Source: Polychytrium aggregatum
Taxonomy: Eukaryota > Chytridiomycota > Chytridiomycetes > Polychytriales
NCBI RefSeq assembly: GCF_025602895.1
Contig: NW_026516371.1
Location: 1-64,000 of the forward strand
DNA length: 64,000 nucleotides
Reading direction: 5' to 3'
Below the pieces are notes generated by a model. That model saw nothing but the letters and a program-made list of their open reading frames with translations. It ran no database searches and was not told where the DNA came from. Each line of letters opens with the position of its first letter. Position 1 is the stretch's first letter. Below are positions 9,418 to 19,700 of the stretch, one piece after another. The position numbers and the translations under genes are program-made.

Positions 9418-10395
9418 ATGGATCCTGCCCTCGTGGACCGCCTCCGTGCCTTGGAGGCCGAGCTCGCCGAGCTCCGGACAGCTCGCGATGCTCCTGCCGC
9501 TGGGTACAGCGTGCAGATGCCGGACCGTTACGACGGTAACCGGCAAGGGTTCCGGGCATTCGTAAATCAGTGCAAACTGTATATACGAATGCAGCCCCAC
9601 CGGTTCCCTGCTGACCCGATTAAGGTCGGATTCGTCATTAGTCTGCTCACTGGACCGGCTCTCCAGTGGGCGACTCCGATGCTTGAGATGGGTGATCCCC
9701 GACTCAACTCTTTTGGCGATTTCCTAGAACGCTTTTCCAAAGTGTTTGACGACCCTGATCGGGCCAGGACTGCCGAGTCAGTGATCACCACACTGTCTCA
9801 GGGCAACCGCCCGTGCGCAGTCTATGCATCCGAGTTCCTTCGTATTGCCGCCGATACGACTTGGAACGACGGTGCAAAGATCTCGTTCTTCCGACTTGGC
9901 TTGTCGGATGATGTCAGAGACGAACTTTCGCGAGTTCGCCCTCTGCCACGAGATCTGGAGGAGTACATCGAGCTTTGTAACGAGCTCGATGCACGAATCC
10001 GCGAGCGCCGTCAAGAGCGCCGAAGCACGCCTGCCCGCTACCGGTCTTCCCAGTTCGCCTTTGGTTCCGCCTCCGCTGCCGTTCCCGCCATCGCTCCCGC
10101 GCCCGTCCTCGCTCCGCCGCACCCCTCCTACATTGTTTCCGAGCCCATGCAAGTGGACTCTGCCGTCTCTGGACCCCTGACCGCCGAGGAGAAACAACGC
10201 CGCCGCCGCTTTGGACTCTGCCTGTACTGTGGCAAGAAGGGCCACTTGGTACGAAACTGCCCCGTCAAGTTTGGATCTACCAGAGCTACCGGACCGCCCC
10301 CTGGACCTCCCGGCCCGAGGATCATCCGCACCATCGTTTACGAAGATGGAGAAGTGCAAGACTTCAGTTCGGGAAACGACCAGGCCCGGTTCTAA
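9418..10395 (+). CDS. Gag of LTR element A
   Basis: A 325-residue capsid/nucleocapsid precursor. The ATG at 9418 (CCCGCCATGG) is preceded by a poly(T) and (CCCAGT)n leader; the open frame upstream has no better start. It has a retrotransposon gag domain, recognised by FVISLLTGPALQWATP and FGDFLERFSKVFDD, and a single CCHC zinc knuckle, CLYCGKKGHLVRNC, near the C-terminus. The frame ends in TAA at 10393-10395. Pol is open in the -1 frame across this end, and a slippery heptamer lies 15 nt before the stop. Confidence 0.92.
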   Translation: MDPALVDRLRALEAELAELRTARDAPAAGYSVQMPDRYDGNRQGFRAFVNQCKLYIRMQPHRFPADPIKVGFVISLLTGPALQWATPMLEMGDPRLNSFGDFLERFSKVFDDPDRARTAESVITTLSQGNRPCAVYASEFLRIAADTTWNDGAKISFFRLGLSDDVRDELSRVRPLPRDLEEYIELCNELDARIRERRQERRSTPARYRSSQFAFGSASAAVPAIAPAPVLAPPHPSYIVSEPMQVDSAVSGPLTAEEKQRRRRFGLCLYCGKKGHLVRNCPVKFGSTRATGPPPGPPGPRIIRTIVYEDGEVQDFSSGNDQARF

Positions 10396-10413
10396 GTGAA
10401 GGCCTTGAACCGG
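10371..10413 (+). promoter_or_regulatory. -1 ribosomal frameshift signal, element A
   Basis: GGGAAAC at 10371-10377 is in register as G GGA AAC in the gag frame. After an 8-nt spacer comes a perfect 7-bp stem, CCGGTTC (10386-10392) with GAACCGG (10407-10413), and the gag TAA is in its loop. The -1 frame is open from before the heptamer into the protease frame. GGGAAAC is an established retroviral slippery sequence. Confidence 0.8.
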
Positions 10414-11244
10414 AGCCGTGCCCACCGCCTTCCGAAAGTGAAGACATTGGTAAGGTGCCTTTGGTAAGTACTGGGGAAGCAGTGATGTGCGGACAGCTTC
10501 GCCTTGCCTCTGGACCGGCGGACACTCTCAGCTCTGGCATAGTACCCGTGGCACCTCTGGTGTCACTGGGAACTGCACCTCATCCACAGGTGCAAATACC
10601 TGAGCTGTCCTGCCAACCCTCGGCAAAGTTAACTGTCTGTGCTAGCCGCAACCCTGGTGCCGAAGCTGGTACCGAACCAAAGTCTTGTGTTTCGTCTGTT
10701 CGTCGTTGCTCGTTGGTTGTTCCCGTCGCTGTTCGTCTTCCTTCTGGTGATTCTCTGTCGTGCGAAGGACTTGTCGATTCTGGTGCCTCTGGCAACTTTA
10801 TCGACGAGGACTTTGTTGCTCGACACTCTGTCCCCACCTGCTCCAAGGCTTCGCCCTTGGCAGTGGAAGGCGTGGATGGTAAGCCGCTGTCGTCTGGCCC
10901 CATCCTCCGCGAGACTGCTCCACTCGAGGTGATTCTCGGGGACGTCTCGCAACGCCTTCGGTTCGATGTGATCAGGTCTCCACATCAACCACTTATCCTT
11001 GGCTTTCCTTGGTTGCGCACCGCCGAGCCCAAGATTGTCTGGTCTCGCGGTCTTCTTTGTCTCCCTCCTTCTGTTGATTCCGACCCCTCTCCATGCACTA
11101 CTTCTCTTTCGTCTTGCTCCACTTCCTCCAATGTCACTCCCCTTCTTGATGATTCCACTCCTTTGATTGATCTAAGCTCCTCTCCTACGCTCCCACCTTC
11201 GTCTTCCCCTTCTTGTCTTGTTCCTCCCGAACCCCTTCGCTCTT
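10377..11244 (+). pseudogene. Element A pol, 5' part: protease and linker
   Basis: Read in the -1 frame after the slippery site, this segment gives a linker and a retropepsin-like aspartic protease: LVDSGASGNFID holds the catalytic DSGA, and PLILGFPWLR fits the second conserved ILG block. A Ser/Pro-rich linker follows. The frame is cut by the solo LTR at 11245, which supplies a TGA at 11247-11249. Without the LTR and one TSD copy, the frame runs straight into the RT portion beyond 11634, so the break is due to that insertion alone. Confidence 0.88.
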
Positions 11245-11629
11245 TGTGATGATCATGCACGTTGGGAACACGTGTGGACTGCTGCGCGTGATGCACCGTG
11301 AGTCATGTTTGTTTGTCTTGGCGTGTATTCCCTGATTGGCTGGCGCCGATGACTCTTACTTCGCCTCCGACTGCGCTGTGCTTCGCCCCTCTCGCTGGAT
11401 GCTCCGCCTCCCTCGCACCCCCTTCTCGTCCCTCGTTTGTCGCTCCACCCTTCTCGCCCACTTTCGCCCTTCGGTTTCCCTCTTGGCTATAAAGCCCCTC
11501 CTTTCTTGCACCCATTTTGTATCTTCAGTTCGAACAACACTTGTTGTTATCTGATAAGTCGTAATATAGCTTATCGTTGTTCGCCAAGCACCTGGTCGTC
11601 CAGTGTCGTTGCTTGTCGTGGTCCTCACA
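11245..11629 (+). mobile_element. Solo LTR of a related Ty3/gypsy family
   Basis: A 385-bp TG...CA unit flanked by the TSD ctctt (11240-11244 and 11630-11634). It starts TGTGATGATC, has TATAAA at 11488-11493, and has AGTTCGAACAAC at 11527, again 39 nt downstream of the TATA start. It resembles the element A LTR in layout and in short blocks (for example CTCGCACCCCCTTCTCG and CACCCTTCTCGCCCAC) but differs elsewhere, so it comes from a sister family. No internal region remains, as after LTR-LTR recombination. Confidence 0.9.
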
Positions 11630-11634
11630 CTCTT

Positions 11635-14600
11635 CCCAAACCCCTTCTTCTGTTGTCAGTTCTCTTTCCCTCCTTGATGTACCTCCTCCTGTTGTTTGTT
11701 CTTCGGACATTGTTCAGAATAAAGTAACCGTCGAACATTATTCTGACCTTGTCCACGCCCCTCCTCTCAGCTCGGACGCTCCTCTCCGCGTCTGCAGCAT
11801 TGATTACCGCTCGATGCGCGAGTCTTTGGATGCATGCAGGCATGGAACGCAACCCCTGACCATCTTTCAGGTCCATGTCCTGCCCACTGACGAGCCGAGC
11901 ACTGCGACTGTCGAAGTGCCTGCGGAGTACAAGGACTTCCTGTCTGTTTTCTCTAAACAGGAAGCTGACTCCTTGCCTCCGCATCGCCCTTATGACTGCC
12001 CCATTGACTTGGAGCCGGGCAAGTCGCCAAAGTTCGGGCCTCTGTACTCACTGTCCGAGCCCGAACTTCACGCTCTGCGTGACTATCTCGACGAGAATCT
12101 TGCCAAGGGATTCGTTCGTCCTTCGTCGTCCCCAGCAGGCTCACCAATCCTCTTCGTCAAGAAGAAGGACGGCTCACTTCGTCTTTGCGTTGACTACCGC
12201 GCACTGAACGGTATCACGGTAAAGAACCGTTACCCTTTACCGCTGATCGGCGAGCTGCTGGACCGACTTCGAGGCGCGAAGGTGTTCACTAAGCTGGACC
12301 TTCGTGGAGCCTACAATCTGCTGCGCATCCGCTCCGGGGACGAGTGGAAGACAGCTTTCCGTACTCGATATGGGCACTTCGAGTACTTGGTGATGCCCTT
12401 TGGGCTCACCAATGCGCCAGCGACGTTCCAGCACTTCATCAACGACGTCCTGCGCACCGAGTTGGACCAGTTCGCAATTGCGTATCTTGACGATATCTTG
12501 ATCTACAGTGCTGACCCGTCGCAGCATGTAGAGCACGTCAAGCAGGTCCTCTCGAAGCTCCGAGCTGCAAAGCTGTATTGCAAGCTGGAGAAGTGCGAGT
12601 TCTCCAAAACCTCGGTCTCGTTCCTTGGTTTCATGGTCTCGCCCGAGGGCATCGGTATGGAGCGATCCAAGCTCTCTGCGATCTTGGATTGGCCCATACC
12701 GCGCAACATCTCGGATCTTCGATCCTTTGTCGGGTTTGCGAACTTCTATCGACGCTTCATCGATGGATACGCAAAGATCGCGGGGCCCATGACTCGGCTC
12801 TTCCGGAAGACGCATGGCTTCCAGTGGTCCCGCGAAGCCGATAAAGCATTCAGATCCTTGAAGGATGCCTTCGTTTCGGAGCCCGTTCTGGTGCATCCGG
12901 ACCCATCCAAGCCGTTCGTCGTAGAGTCAGATGCGTCGGACTTTGCGCTTGGATGCGTGCTCTCCCAGCGGGGTGCTGATGATCGCCTTCATCCTTGCTC
13001 GTTCCATTCGCGGACACTCTCGAATGCTGAACGTAACTACAGCATATACGAGAAAGAGCTGTTGGCGATCAAGGAGGCTTTCGAGGCGTGGCGACACTAC
13101 CTCGAAGGCGCCCAGCATCCCGTTGCCGTTCTGACCGATCACAAGAACTTGGAGTACCTGGCAACGGCTCGCATCCTAAACCAGCGTCATGCACGGTGGT
13201 CCCAGTTCTTGTCTCGGTTCGACATCCGCATCCAGTACCGTCCTGGTGCGAGGAACGGCAAGGCCGATGCCCTGTCTCGTCGCTCGGACTACATCCCTTC
13301 GTCGGCCTCCGTGTCGAGGGATCCGCCTCTGCTTCTCGATCCTGCCGCGGTGATACGCGTGCTCCGAAGCAGAGACGCCCGCTCTTCGGTTGCAAGTCGC
13401 AGTGACCCTGTGGATTTGCTGCAGCTCATAGCCGAAGAGCAGGCTCGGGATCCCGGTCTAGACAAATACCGTCGTGACCCGAAGTTCGTCTGGAATGGCC
13501 AGTACCTCACCTTCCAGAACAGGATTGTGGTCCCAGAGTCGTGCCGAGTTCCGGCGCTCAAGTCGTGCCATGACCCAGTCGCTGTGGGTCATCCAGGCAT
13601 CCGACGGACTCTGGCTCTGGTATCGCGACAGTTTTGGTGGCAAACCTATCGGAAAGATGTCAAAGAGTACGTCTCGACGTGCGACACCTGTGCACGCTCG
13701 AAAGCTCCGCGACACAAGCCGTTTGGGTTCCTGTTGCCACTCCAGACAGCCGATCGACCCTGGGGGACACTGACCATGGACTTTATCACTGATCTGCCAA
13801 AGTCCAAGGGTCACACCTGCATCTTTGTGGTGGTATGCAGCCTCACAAAGATGGCACACTTTATGTCCTGGCGTTCACTGCCGTCGGCGGAGGAGACTGC
13901 GTCACTGTTCCTCGACAATGTCTTTCGTCTCCATGGCCTCCCCGACACAGTGGTTTCAGACCGAGGAAGTCAGTTCACCTCTCGGTTCTGGAAGGCACTC
14001 TGCACGCAGCTCGGGATCCAAACCAGTCTGTCCACGGCCTTCCATCCCCAGACCGATGGACAGACTGAGAGGGTCAACCAGGTCATCAACCAATACCTGC
14101 GCTGTTACACGTCGTATCAGCAAGATGACTGGGCCGAGCTGCTGCCGTTGGCCGAGTTCTCTTACAATAACCTCGAGAACTCGTCAACACATGCCTCGCC
14201 ATTCTTGGCAACCTATGGGTTCCACCCAAGGTTCGAAGTCCCCGTTGTCGCTGGCGGCCCTGATGTTCCCTCTGCCACGGAGAGGGTTGAACATCTCCAG
14301 CGGAACCTGGCACTGTTGAAGGAGAATCTTGAGAAGGCAAAGTCTGACTACAAGCACTTCTCAGATCTCCGGAGGTCCCAGGCTCCCGACTTGCGTCCGG
14401 GCGATCAAGTCTGGGTGCTGACTCGTAACATCAGCACCACTCGCCCAAGCAAGAAGCTGGATTACCAGAGGATTGGACCATTCACCATCCTCGAGGCCGT
14501 CGGGACATTGGCTTTCCGCCTGGACTTGCCAAAGGACATAAAGGTGCACCCGGTGTTCCATGTGTCTCTTCTTGAGCCCTACAAGAAGAACTCGCTTCCG

Positions 14601-14867
14601 GGTCGGGTGCAAGCGCCGCCCCCTGCGGTGGTCATCGATGGGAACTTGGAGTGGGAGGTCGAAGAGATCTTAGACTCCAAGTTCGTGCGCGGAAAGCTGC
14701 ACTATCTCATCGATTGGAAAGGCTACCCGGTCACCGATCGAAGTTGGGAGCCCGCCGACATTGTCTTTGCCCCAACGGTGGCCGCGGAGTACCACCGACG
14801 CTACCCAGACAAGCCTGGCCCCAGGAGAACTCAAGATGGAACACGCCGTAGTTTAAGGAGGAGATAG
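11635..14867 (+). pseudogene. Element A pol, 3' part: RT, RNase H, integrase, chromodomain
   Basis: This part encodes the enzymes that copy and integrate the element. In order: RT with [22 protein letters not shown] and catalytic YLDDILIYS (about 12480); RNase H with ESDASDFALG, YEKELLAI and TDHKNLEYL; integrase with an HHCC zinc module (GHPGIRRT to CDTCARSK) and DDE residues in MDFITDLP, VVSDRGSQF and the PQTDGQTERVNQ block; then a chromodomain (VEEILDSKFVRGKLHYLIDWKGY). It ends in TAG just before the 3' LTR. An open frame begins upstream inside the solo LTR (from 11577), but that is fortuitous. The domains have no internal stop; only the solo LTR separates them from gag and protease. Confidence 0.92.
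14855..14867 (+). promoter_or_regulatory. Polypurine tract of element A
   Basis: AAGGAGGAGATAG directly precedes the 3' LTR, the expected place for the plus-strand primer. The pol stop codon is its last three bases. Confidence 0.75.
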
Positions 14868-15286
14868 TGTGATGACCAGCATCACAACGGACCAATGAGA
14901 TTGTCCCGCATGCTCTCGCCCTCCGCACCAATCATGAGTCCCCACGTGTTTGTTTGCCCCCATGCATGAGCACGCGCCGTTGCCACCCGCGTCTACTGGT
15001 TTCCTGCCTCCCCCACCGCTCGGCACATGTCCCCGGGCTGTGCCAAGCCTCTCTCGCTTGCACACCAGCCACTCTCGCACCCCCTTCTCGCTTCTCTGTG
15101 ATGCTCCACCCTTCTCGCCCACTTTTGCCCCTCGACCTTCTCCCGGTCTATAAATAGCCCTGCATGTCTGAGCCTATGTTGAACACCAGTTCGAACAAAA
15201 CTTGTTCTTTGGTGTTCGGGGCTAAAAGCTAATAAAGCTCATACCAAGCACTTGGTCTTCGTCCTTGCGCTTGTTCACTCCTTACA
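14868..15286 (+). repeat. 3' LTR of element A
   Basis: A 419-bp copy that matches the 5' LTR by eye, ending CTTACA before the TSD gccaa (15287-15291). Confidence 0.96.
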
Positions 15287-16249
15287 GCCAAGGAGTCCGA
15301 GCCGATCCGCACTGGGCCATGGTGGTCCGCCGACAAGAGGCCGACCACTCCCTCACGGCCACGGAGATCTACCGAGGCAAGACCCGACACCAGCCGCCGC
15401 CGCCCGGACCGCCCCGACCCCAACCCGTCCCGATCAAGACCCTCATCTTCGAGGACCACATGAAGAACGGCTTCGACCGCTCCAAGCAACTCACCGCCGC
15501 CTGCACCCCGTCGACCAAGATGTCGGGACTCTGGGAGGCTCGCGGGTACCAAGGATCCATGGTCATGCTCATGTTCATGGTCCGATGGCGACTCGGTGCT
15601 CTCCCAGGCCACTTCAGATTTGGCTACCGCAAGTGCAAGAACCTGGCTCGACACGGATCCGGGATCGACTTGACCAGGACCCACGCACAGCAATGTGTGG
15701 ATCCGCATCAAGTCCTGGTCCGCAAGGTCGCAGCCCTCAAGACGGCCCACCCGACTTGGGTGGAAAGTGGTATAGCCGGAGTGGGACCAGTGGACAAGCT
15801 GCTGGACCTGCTCAGTTTCGATCGCACTCCCCCTCGCAGTCGCACCCCTCCCGCACTTGGATCGCTTACTGCTCATGTACCCGCTCCCCGCAATGCCTTC
15901 CGAACATTCGCACTTGGTGCACACCCCGCACCAGCACCCACTCCCACACTCAGTGTAGTCCCACCCTTGCAGTCTCCACCTGCACCCCCATCACAGCGTA
16001 GTATAGTGCCAGCACTTGTCACTCCACCACCCCGACCTCCCCTCGATCCTGCTGTTCCCTTGTGGGAACTGCTTGAAAATGTGTTCACCCACTTGGTCTC
16101 AGACCTTGTGGGCAGCTGAGGCAGCACTAGGCTGCAACAGGAGTAAATAGGCTTGCCTGTGTACTCAACGTGCCGGGGTACCAACCTGTTGGACCTGATG
16201 GCTTGTCTTCTTGAATAAAGTTGACTATAGTAACAAAAAAAAAAAAAAA
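15287..16249 (+). mobile_element. LINE A copy 2, right part
   Basis: The sequence resumes after the TSD and continues copy 2 from its ORF2 C-terminal part (15292-16119) through the 3' UTR to a 15-nt poly(A) tail at 16235-16249. It matches the copy 1 version rather than that of copy 3 at the Pro-rich tail. Confidence 0.94.
15292..16119 (+). pseudogene. LINE A copy 2 ORF2, C-terminal part (disrupted)
   Basis: This is the C-terminal end of the split ORF2, from GVRADPHW through the RWRLGALPGH and Cys/His cluster to LWELLENVFT. It has no own start; an open frame that begins in the LTR reads through it by chance. Confidence 0.9.
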
Positions 16250-16781
16250 CAAGGCCGACCTTGGTGCCCGTCTGGAGTCGCTGTCGTCCACACATGGCAG
16301 GGTCAGGGTCGTACCGGCCTACGACGTCATCCATGGTCTCAAGCACCATGGACTGGCCCTGTCCCGATCCGATGCCATCAAGAACTTTATGGCAAAGTCC
16401 CTCCGCCAGGCAGCCAAGGCCAAGACCGCCCCTGTCCGCCGCTGCATCCAGATGCGCATCCCCGAGGAGTACCGCGACGAGTACGACTCGCTCCTCAAGA
16501 AGGCCCTATCCGGCAAGGAGGTCAAGCGGGCGGACATCACCGCCGTCCCCAAGGTCCCTGGTTCTGCCGCTGCCGCTGCCTCGTCGTCTGCCTCTGCCGC
16601 TGCCGCTACCGCTGCCCCTGCCGTTGTCGTTGCTGTCGCTGCTGCTGCTGCCCCCGCCGCTGGTGCCTCGTCAAAGCCCAGCAAGCCTCACCCCGCCTAC
16701 AGAGTCCCGCTGTCCGTCATGGACACTGACTCTGAAGGAGAGGGCCCCCGGGCCAGCAGCAGCGCTGCACGACTCCAATGA
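16250..16781 (+). pseudogene. LINE A copy 3 ORF1, 3' remnant
   Basis: The same 3' fragment of ORF1 as in copy 2, with the ATGA junction to ORF2 preserved at 16778-16781. Confidence 0.85.
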
Positions 16782-19700
16782 ATCCACACCCCTCGCAGGG
16801 AGGCGGCAGGGCCCAGACATCCCTGACCGTCGCTTCCTTCAATGTCTGTGGCATCAACGTCAACGACGTTGAACTCAAGAACCTCATCGACACCAACGAC
16901 ATCGACTTTGTCGGTGTCCAAGAAACCCTCGCCGACCTCGAACCCCGCAGCCCTCTCTGTGGCTATGCCGTCAAGGTCCCTGGTCCCCGTTGCCGCGCCG
17001 GTAGAGGCATCGCCATCCTCTACAACCCGGCCAGGATCGACCCGCACGACTTCACCAACATTGAAGTCAGCGACAAGGGCGACGCCATGTGGGTGACATA
17101 CAAACACGTCATCCACATCGGCAACTTCTACCTGTCCCCGAGCCTCAAGCTGGACGACTACCGCGAGGCCCTCCAGTCGATCCACACCAAGGCCGCCCTC
17201 CCCGACGCCCAGGTCATTGTGGTGGGTGACTTCAATGCCCACCTCAGTGCCCTGAGCGGACTGCCCACGCCGCTCCGTGGCAGGGAGAAGATCCTCGAGG
17301 ACACTGTCTCCCGCGCCGGTCTCCGCGTTGTGCCTCCAGCTGTGATCCCGACCCACACCCGGCAGCGGGGTCCCAGCTGGACAACGATCGACTACATCTT
17401 TGTGTCGCATCGCCAGGCCAACAACGACCCGCTGCTGCAGGTCGACACTGCCGGTGCCTTCCGTGGCCAGTCCGACCACTTCCCCATCTGGGCGACTCTG
17501 CGGGTACAGCCAAAGTACTACCCAAAGGTCGACCAATGGCAGTGGAAGATCGCCCAGCTCGAGGATCCTGCCGTCCGCGCCCAGTACCTCTTGGCGCTGC
17601 TGGACGAGCGCGAACGCGGTCTGCAGCGCATCCAGGCTGCACTCCGGCCAATCTCAAGGGGATCGGTCATTCCGATCTCGGAGAGTGCGGCCCAGGACTG
17701 CATCGACCGCGCCTGGTCCATCATGATCGCCCTGATCACCACCGCTGCCGACTCCACCATCGGCAAGGCTTCCATCAAGACCGTCTGGAAGGACCCGGCC
17801 CTGATCCCCGAGATGCGGCAGCTTCGCGAGAGGCGCCGCGATCTCATCTACCAGCTCAAGTTGCCCGGGCTCTCCCTCCGCGTCGCCGAGGACAAGCGCG
17901 CCGAACTCCGCGCTGTCCGCAAACAAGAAAAGAACCTCATCGTCCAGTCCCGCCGAGCAGCCGAGACCCTGGCCATGAACAAGCTGCACTCCCTCAACGC
18001 TTCCGAGGTCGCCAAGTCCCTGGCCGCCATGAAGAAGCGCAAGGAGCTCGACGACGCCTTCCACTTTGACAACTCGGACGAGGCCCTCGAGCGACTTGTG
18101 GTCCACTACGGCAAGGTCTCCTCGCACTCCCAGGACACCCCCGGTGCCGCCTTTGACCGGACCGTCGGCCCAAGACCCCTGGACACTGTTCCGCGCCTGC
18201 TCCCCGAGGATCGATCCATTCCCCGCTTGTCGTCGGACGAGGTGGCCGATGCCATCGTCAAGTCCCCCAAGCGCAAGTCCTCCGGCCCGGACAAGATCAA
18301 GGCCGAGATGCTGCACCCTGTCGCTCCCGTGGTCGCTCCCTGGCTCCGGGCCATCCTGCTGGCCGCCCTCAAGGCCTCCGTCGTCCCGACCGAGTGGAAC
18401 ACTGTCCTGATCCACCCGGTCTACAAGAACAAGGGTTCGATCCTCGATCCGGCCATGTACCGGCCCATCGGGTTGACCCAGGTCCTCCGCAAGATCGCCG
18501 AGCGAGTCCTGCTGCCGTTCCTCACCCGCGAGATCGGCATCATGGACATTGCCCAGGGAGGCTTCCGCCCGGACCGAGGCACCCTCGACCAGGTGTACTC
18601 GCTCGACGCTCTTGTCCGCATGAACAAGATCTGCGACGACGAGTACAGCCTGGTCTTCCTCGACATCAAGGCCGCCTACGACACTGTCTGGCGGGAGCGC
18701 CTCTGGGACAAGATCGCCGCCCGAGGTGCTGGTCCGGTCGCCGTCGGGGTCCTCAGGGCCATGTTCGACCGCACTCTTGTCCGCGTCGCCAGCAAGGGCC
18801 GCACGTCACAGCCTGTGTGGCTGCAGAAGGGTCTCATCCAAGGCTCGGTCCTGAGTCCCCTTCTGTTCAGTGCCCACATTGACGACCTGCCTGGACTGCT
18901 CCGAGCCGAGGACGGACTTGTGCTTGCCTCCAGTCGCCACCACCGTCTCCGGGTCAACTCGCTCTGGTTTGCCGACGATGGTGTCCTCATCTGTCCGGCT
19001 GGCCGCACCCAGGCCATGCTGGACATCTGTGAGCGTCACAGTGTCGACAATCGCTACCGCTTCTCGCCTCCCAAGTGCGAGGTGCTGTACTCGGCCTGCA
19101 ACGTCGACCAGCTCCATCCCGCCAAGCTGTACGGCACCGAGCTGCCCAAGGTCCTCCAGTTCCGCTACCTCGGTGTCATGGTCGACATTGACGGATTCCG
19201 CCCGGACCTCCAGTTCGACAAGCTCCTCCGCAAGGTCCACATGGTCACCGACACCGTGGTTGGACTTGGCATCACCCTCGGCAAGGTCTCGGCCAAGACC
19301 ATCACCCAGGTCTACAAGACCTTTGTGCGGCCGACCCTCGAATACGGGATGGCCATGGACATCCCGGACCCGGCTCTGCGCGACCGCCTCGACGACGCCC
19401 AGATGACGGCCCTCCGCACCATGTTCCGCGTCGGCCCCGGCACTCCCGTCGGTGCCATGCACCTCAACTGCGGCCTCCCCAAGATGTCCGTCCGTGTCAA
19501 GATGCTGGCCCTGCAGAACTGGGCCCGCTGGGACGACCAAGTCTCTGACGGCGACAAGATGCTGTCGATGATCCTGCGCAACAAGATCATTGCGCCCTAC
19601 CACCCCGACCAGTTCCTCGGCCAAGGAGTCCGAGCCGATCCGCACTGGGCCATGGTGGTCCGCCGACAAGAGGCCGACCACTCCCTCACGGCCACGGAGA

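Larger units (their letters stand above)
8820..15286 (+). mobile_element. LTR element A: Ty3/gypsy chromovirus, interrupted by a solo LTR
   Basis: The element has two 419-bp LTRs (8820-9238 and 14868-15286) that start TGTGATGACC, end CTTACA and look identical by eye, plus a 5-bp TSD gccaa (8815-8819 and 15287-15291). Inside are gag, a -1 frameshift signal, protease, RT, RNase H, integrase and a C-terminal chromodomain, the order typical of chromoviruses. A 385-bp solo LTR of a related family disrupts pol. Matching LTRs suggest a recent insertion. Confidence 0.96.

Noticed and set aside
11577-11634. Start of element A pol at 11577
   Set aside because: These codons belong to the solo LTR; the pol frame was continuous with the protease before that insertion.
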